DNA of 6,773 bases from Bacteroidia bacterium (GTDB lineage: Bacteria > Bacteroidota > Bacteroidia > Bacteroidales > CAJPTX01). This document shows positions 6,765-6,773 of the stretch, in pieces (position 1 is the stretch's first letter; every line of letters begins with the position of its first letter). Location: NCBI GenBank assembly GCA_905373625.1, contig CAJPTS010000101.1, positions 1 to 6,773 of the forward strand, in the 5' to 3' direction. The notes below the pieces were generated by a model that had not been told where the DNA came from, ran no database searches, and was given only the letters and a program-made list of their open reading frames with translations. Made by a program: the position numbers and the translations under genes.

Positions 6765-6772
6765 CAAAGATA
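6765..6772 (-). promoter_or_regulatory. Bacteroidota-type -7 promoter element for the operon
   Basis: Read on the minus strand the bases are TATCTTTG, an exact match to the TAnnTTTG consensus of the Bacteroidota housekeeping sigma factor. Transcription would begin near 6757-6761, leaving a leader of about 40 nt before the lyase ATG at 6720. The -33 TTTG partner would lie beyond the right edge and cannot be seen, so this is half a promoter. Confidence 0.55.
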
Positions 6773-6773
6773 C

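Overview
The window holds eight genes, all on the minus strand and tightly packed, which read as the 5' part of one operon running from about 6770 down past position 1. The order of transcription is: MIO-type aromatic amino acid ammonia-lyase, FabG-type ketoreductase, FabF-type ketosynthase, a small secreted protein of unknown function, a class I SAM methyltransferase, an acyl carrier protein, an LpxL/HtrB-like acyltransferase, and the N-terminal part of a hotdog-fold hydroxyacyl-ACP dehydratase cut by the window edge. Junctions are TAATG (lyase/reductase), TAG-ATG (secreted protein/methyltransferase), a 10-nt overlap (acyltransferase/dehydratase) and short gaps of 19 to 75 nt. No gap exceeds 300 bases, and I saw no RNA gene, mobile element or CRISPR array.

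The organism is most likely a member of the Bacteroidota, probably Bacteroidales. A TAnnTTTG-type -7 box stands in front of the first gene, ribosome binding sites are weak and A-rich, and the lyase closely resembles (from memory) the Flavobacterium johnsoniae tyrosine ammonia-lyase. I cannot name the genus.

Taken together, the genes look like an aryl polyene / flexirubin-type pigment cluster or a close relative (inference). The lyase would make a 4-coumarate-like aryl starter. ACP, ketosynthase, ketoreductase and dehydratase would extend it into a conjugated polyene by type II fatty-acid-like chemistry without enoyl reduction. The methyltransferase would decorate the aryl head, the acyltransferase would move the chain to a lipid, and the secreted protein would act in the envelope. 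The aryl-CoA/ACP ligase, second ketosynthase or chain-length factor and export genes that such clusters usually carry are not in the window; they would be expected downstream, to the left of position 1.

Less ordinary points: the methyltransferase lacks the catalytic histidine of classical O-methyltransferases; the dehydratase has Gln where FabZ has its catalytic His; a perfect 8-bp inverted repeat lies between the promoter and the first start codon; stem-loops sit on both sides of the ACP gene; and the small secreted protein is unrecognised.
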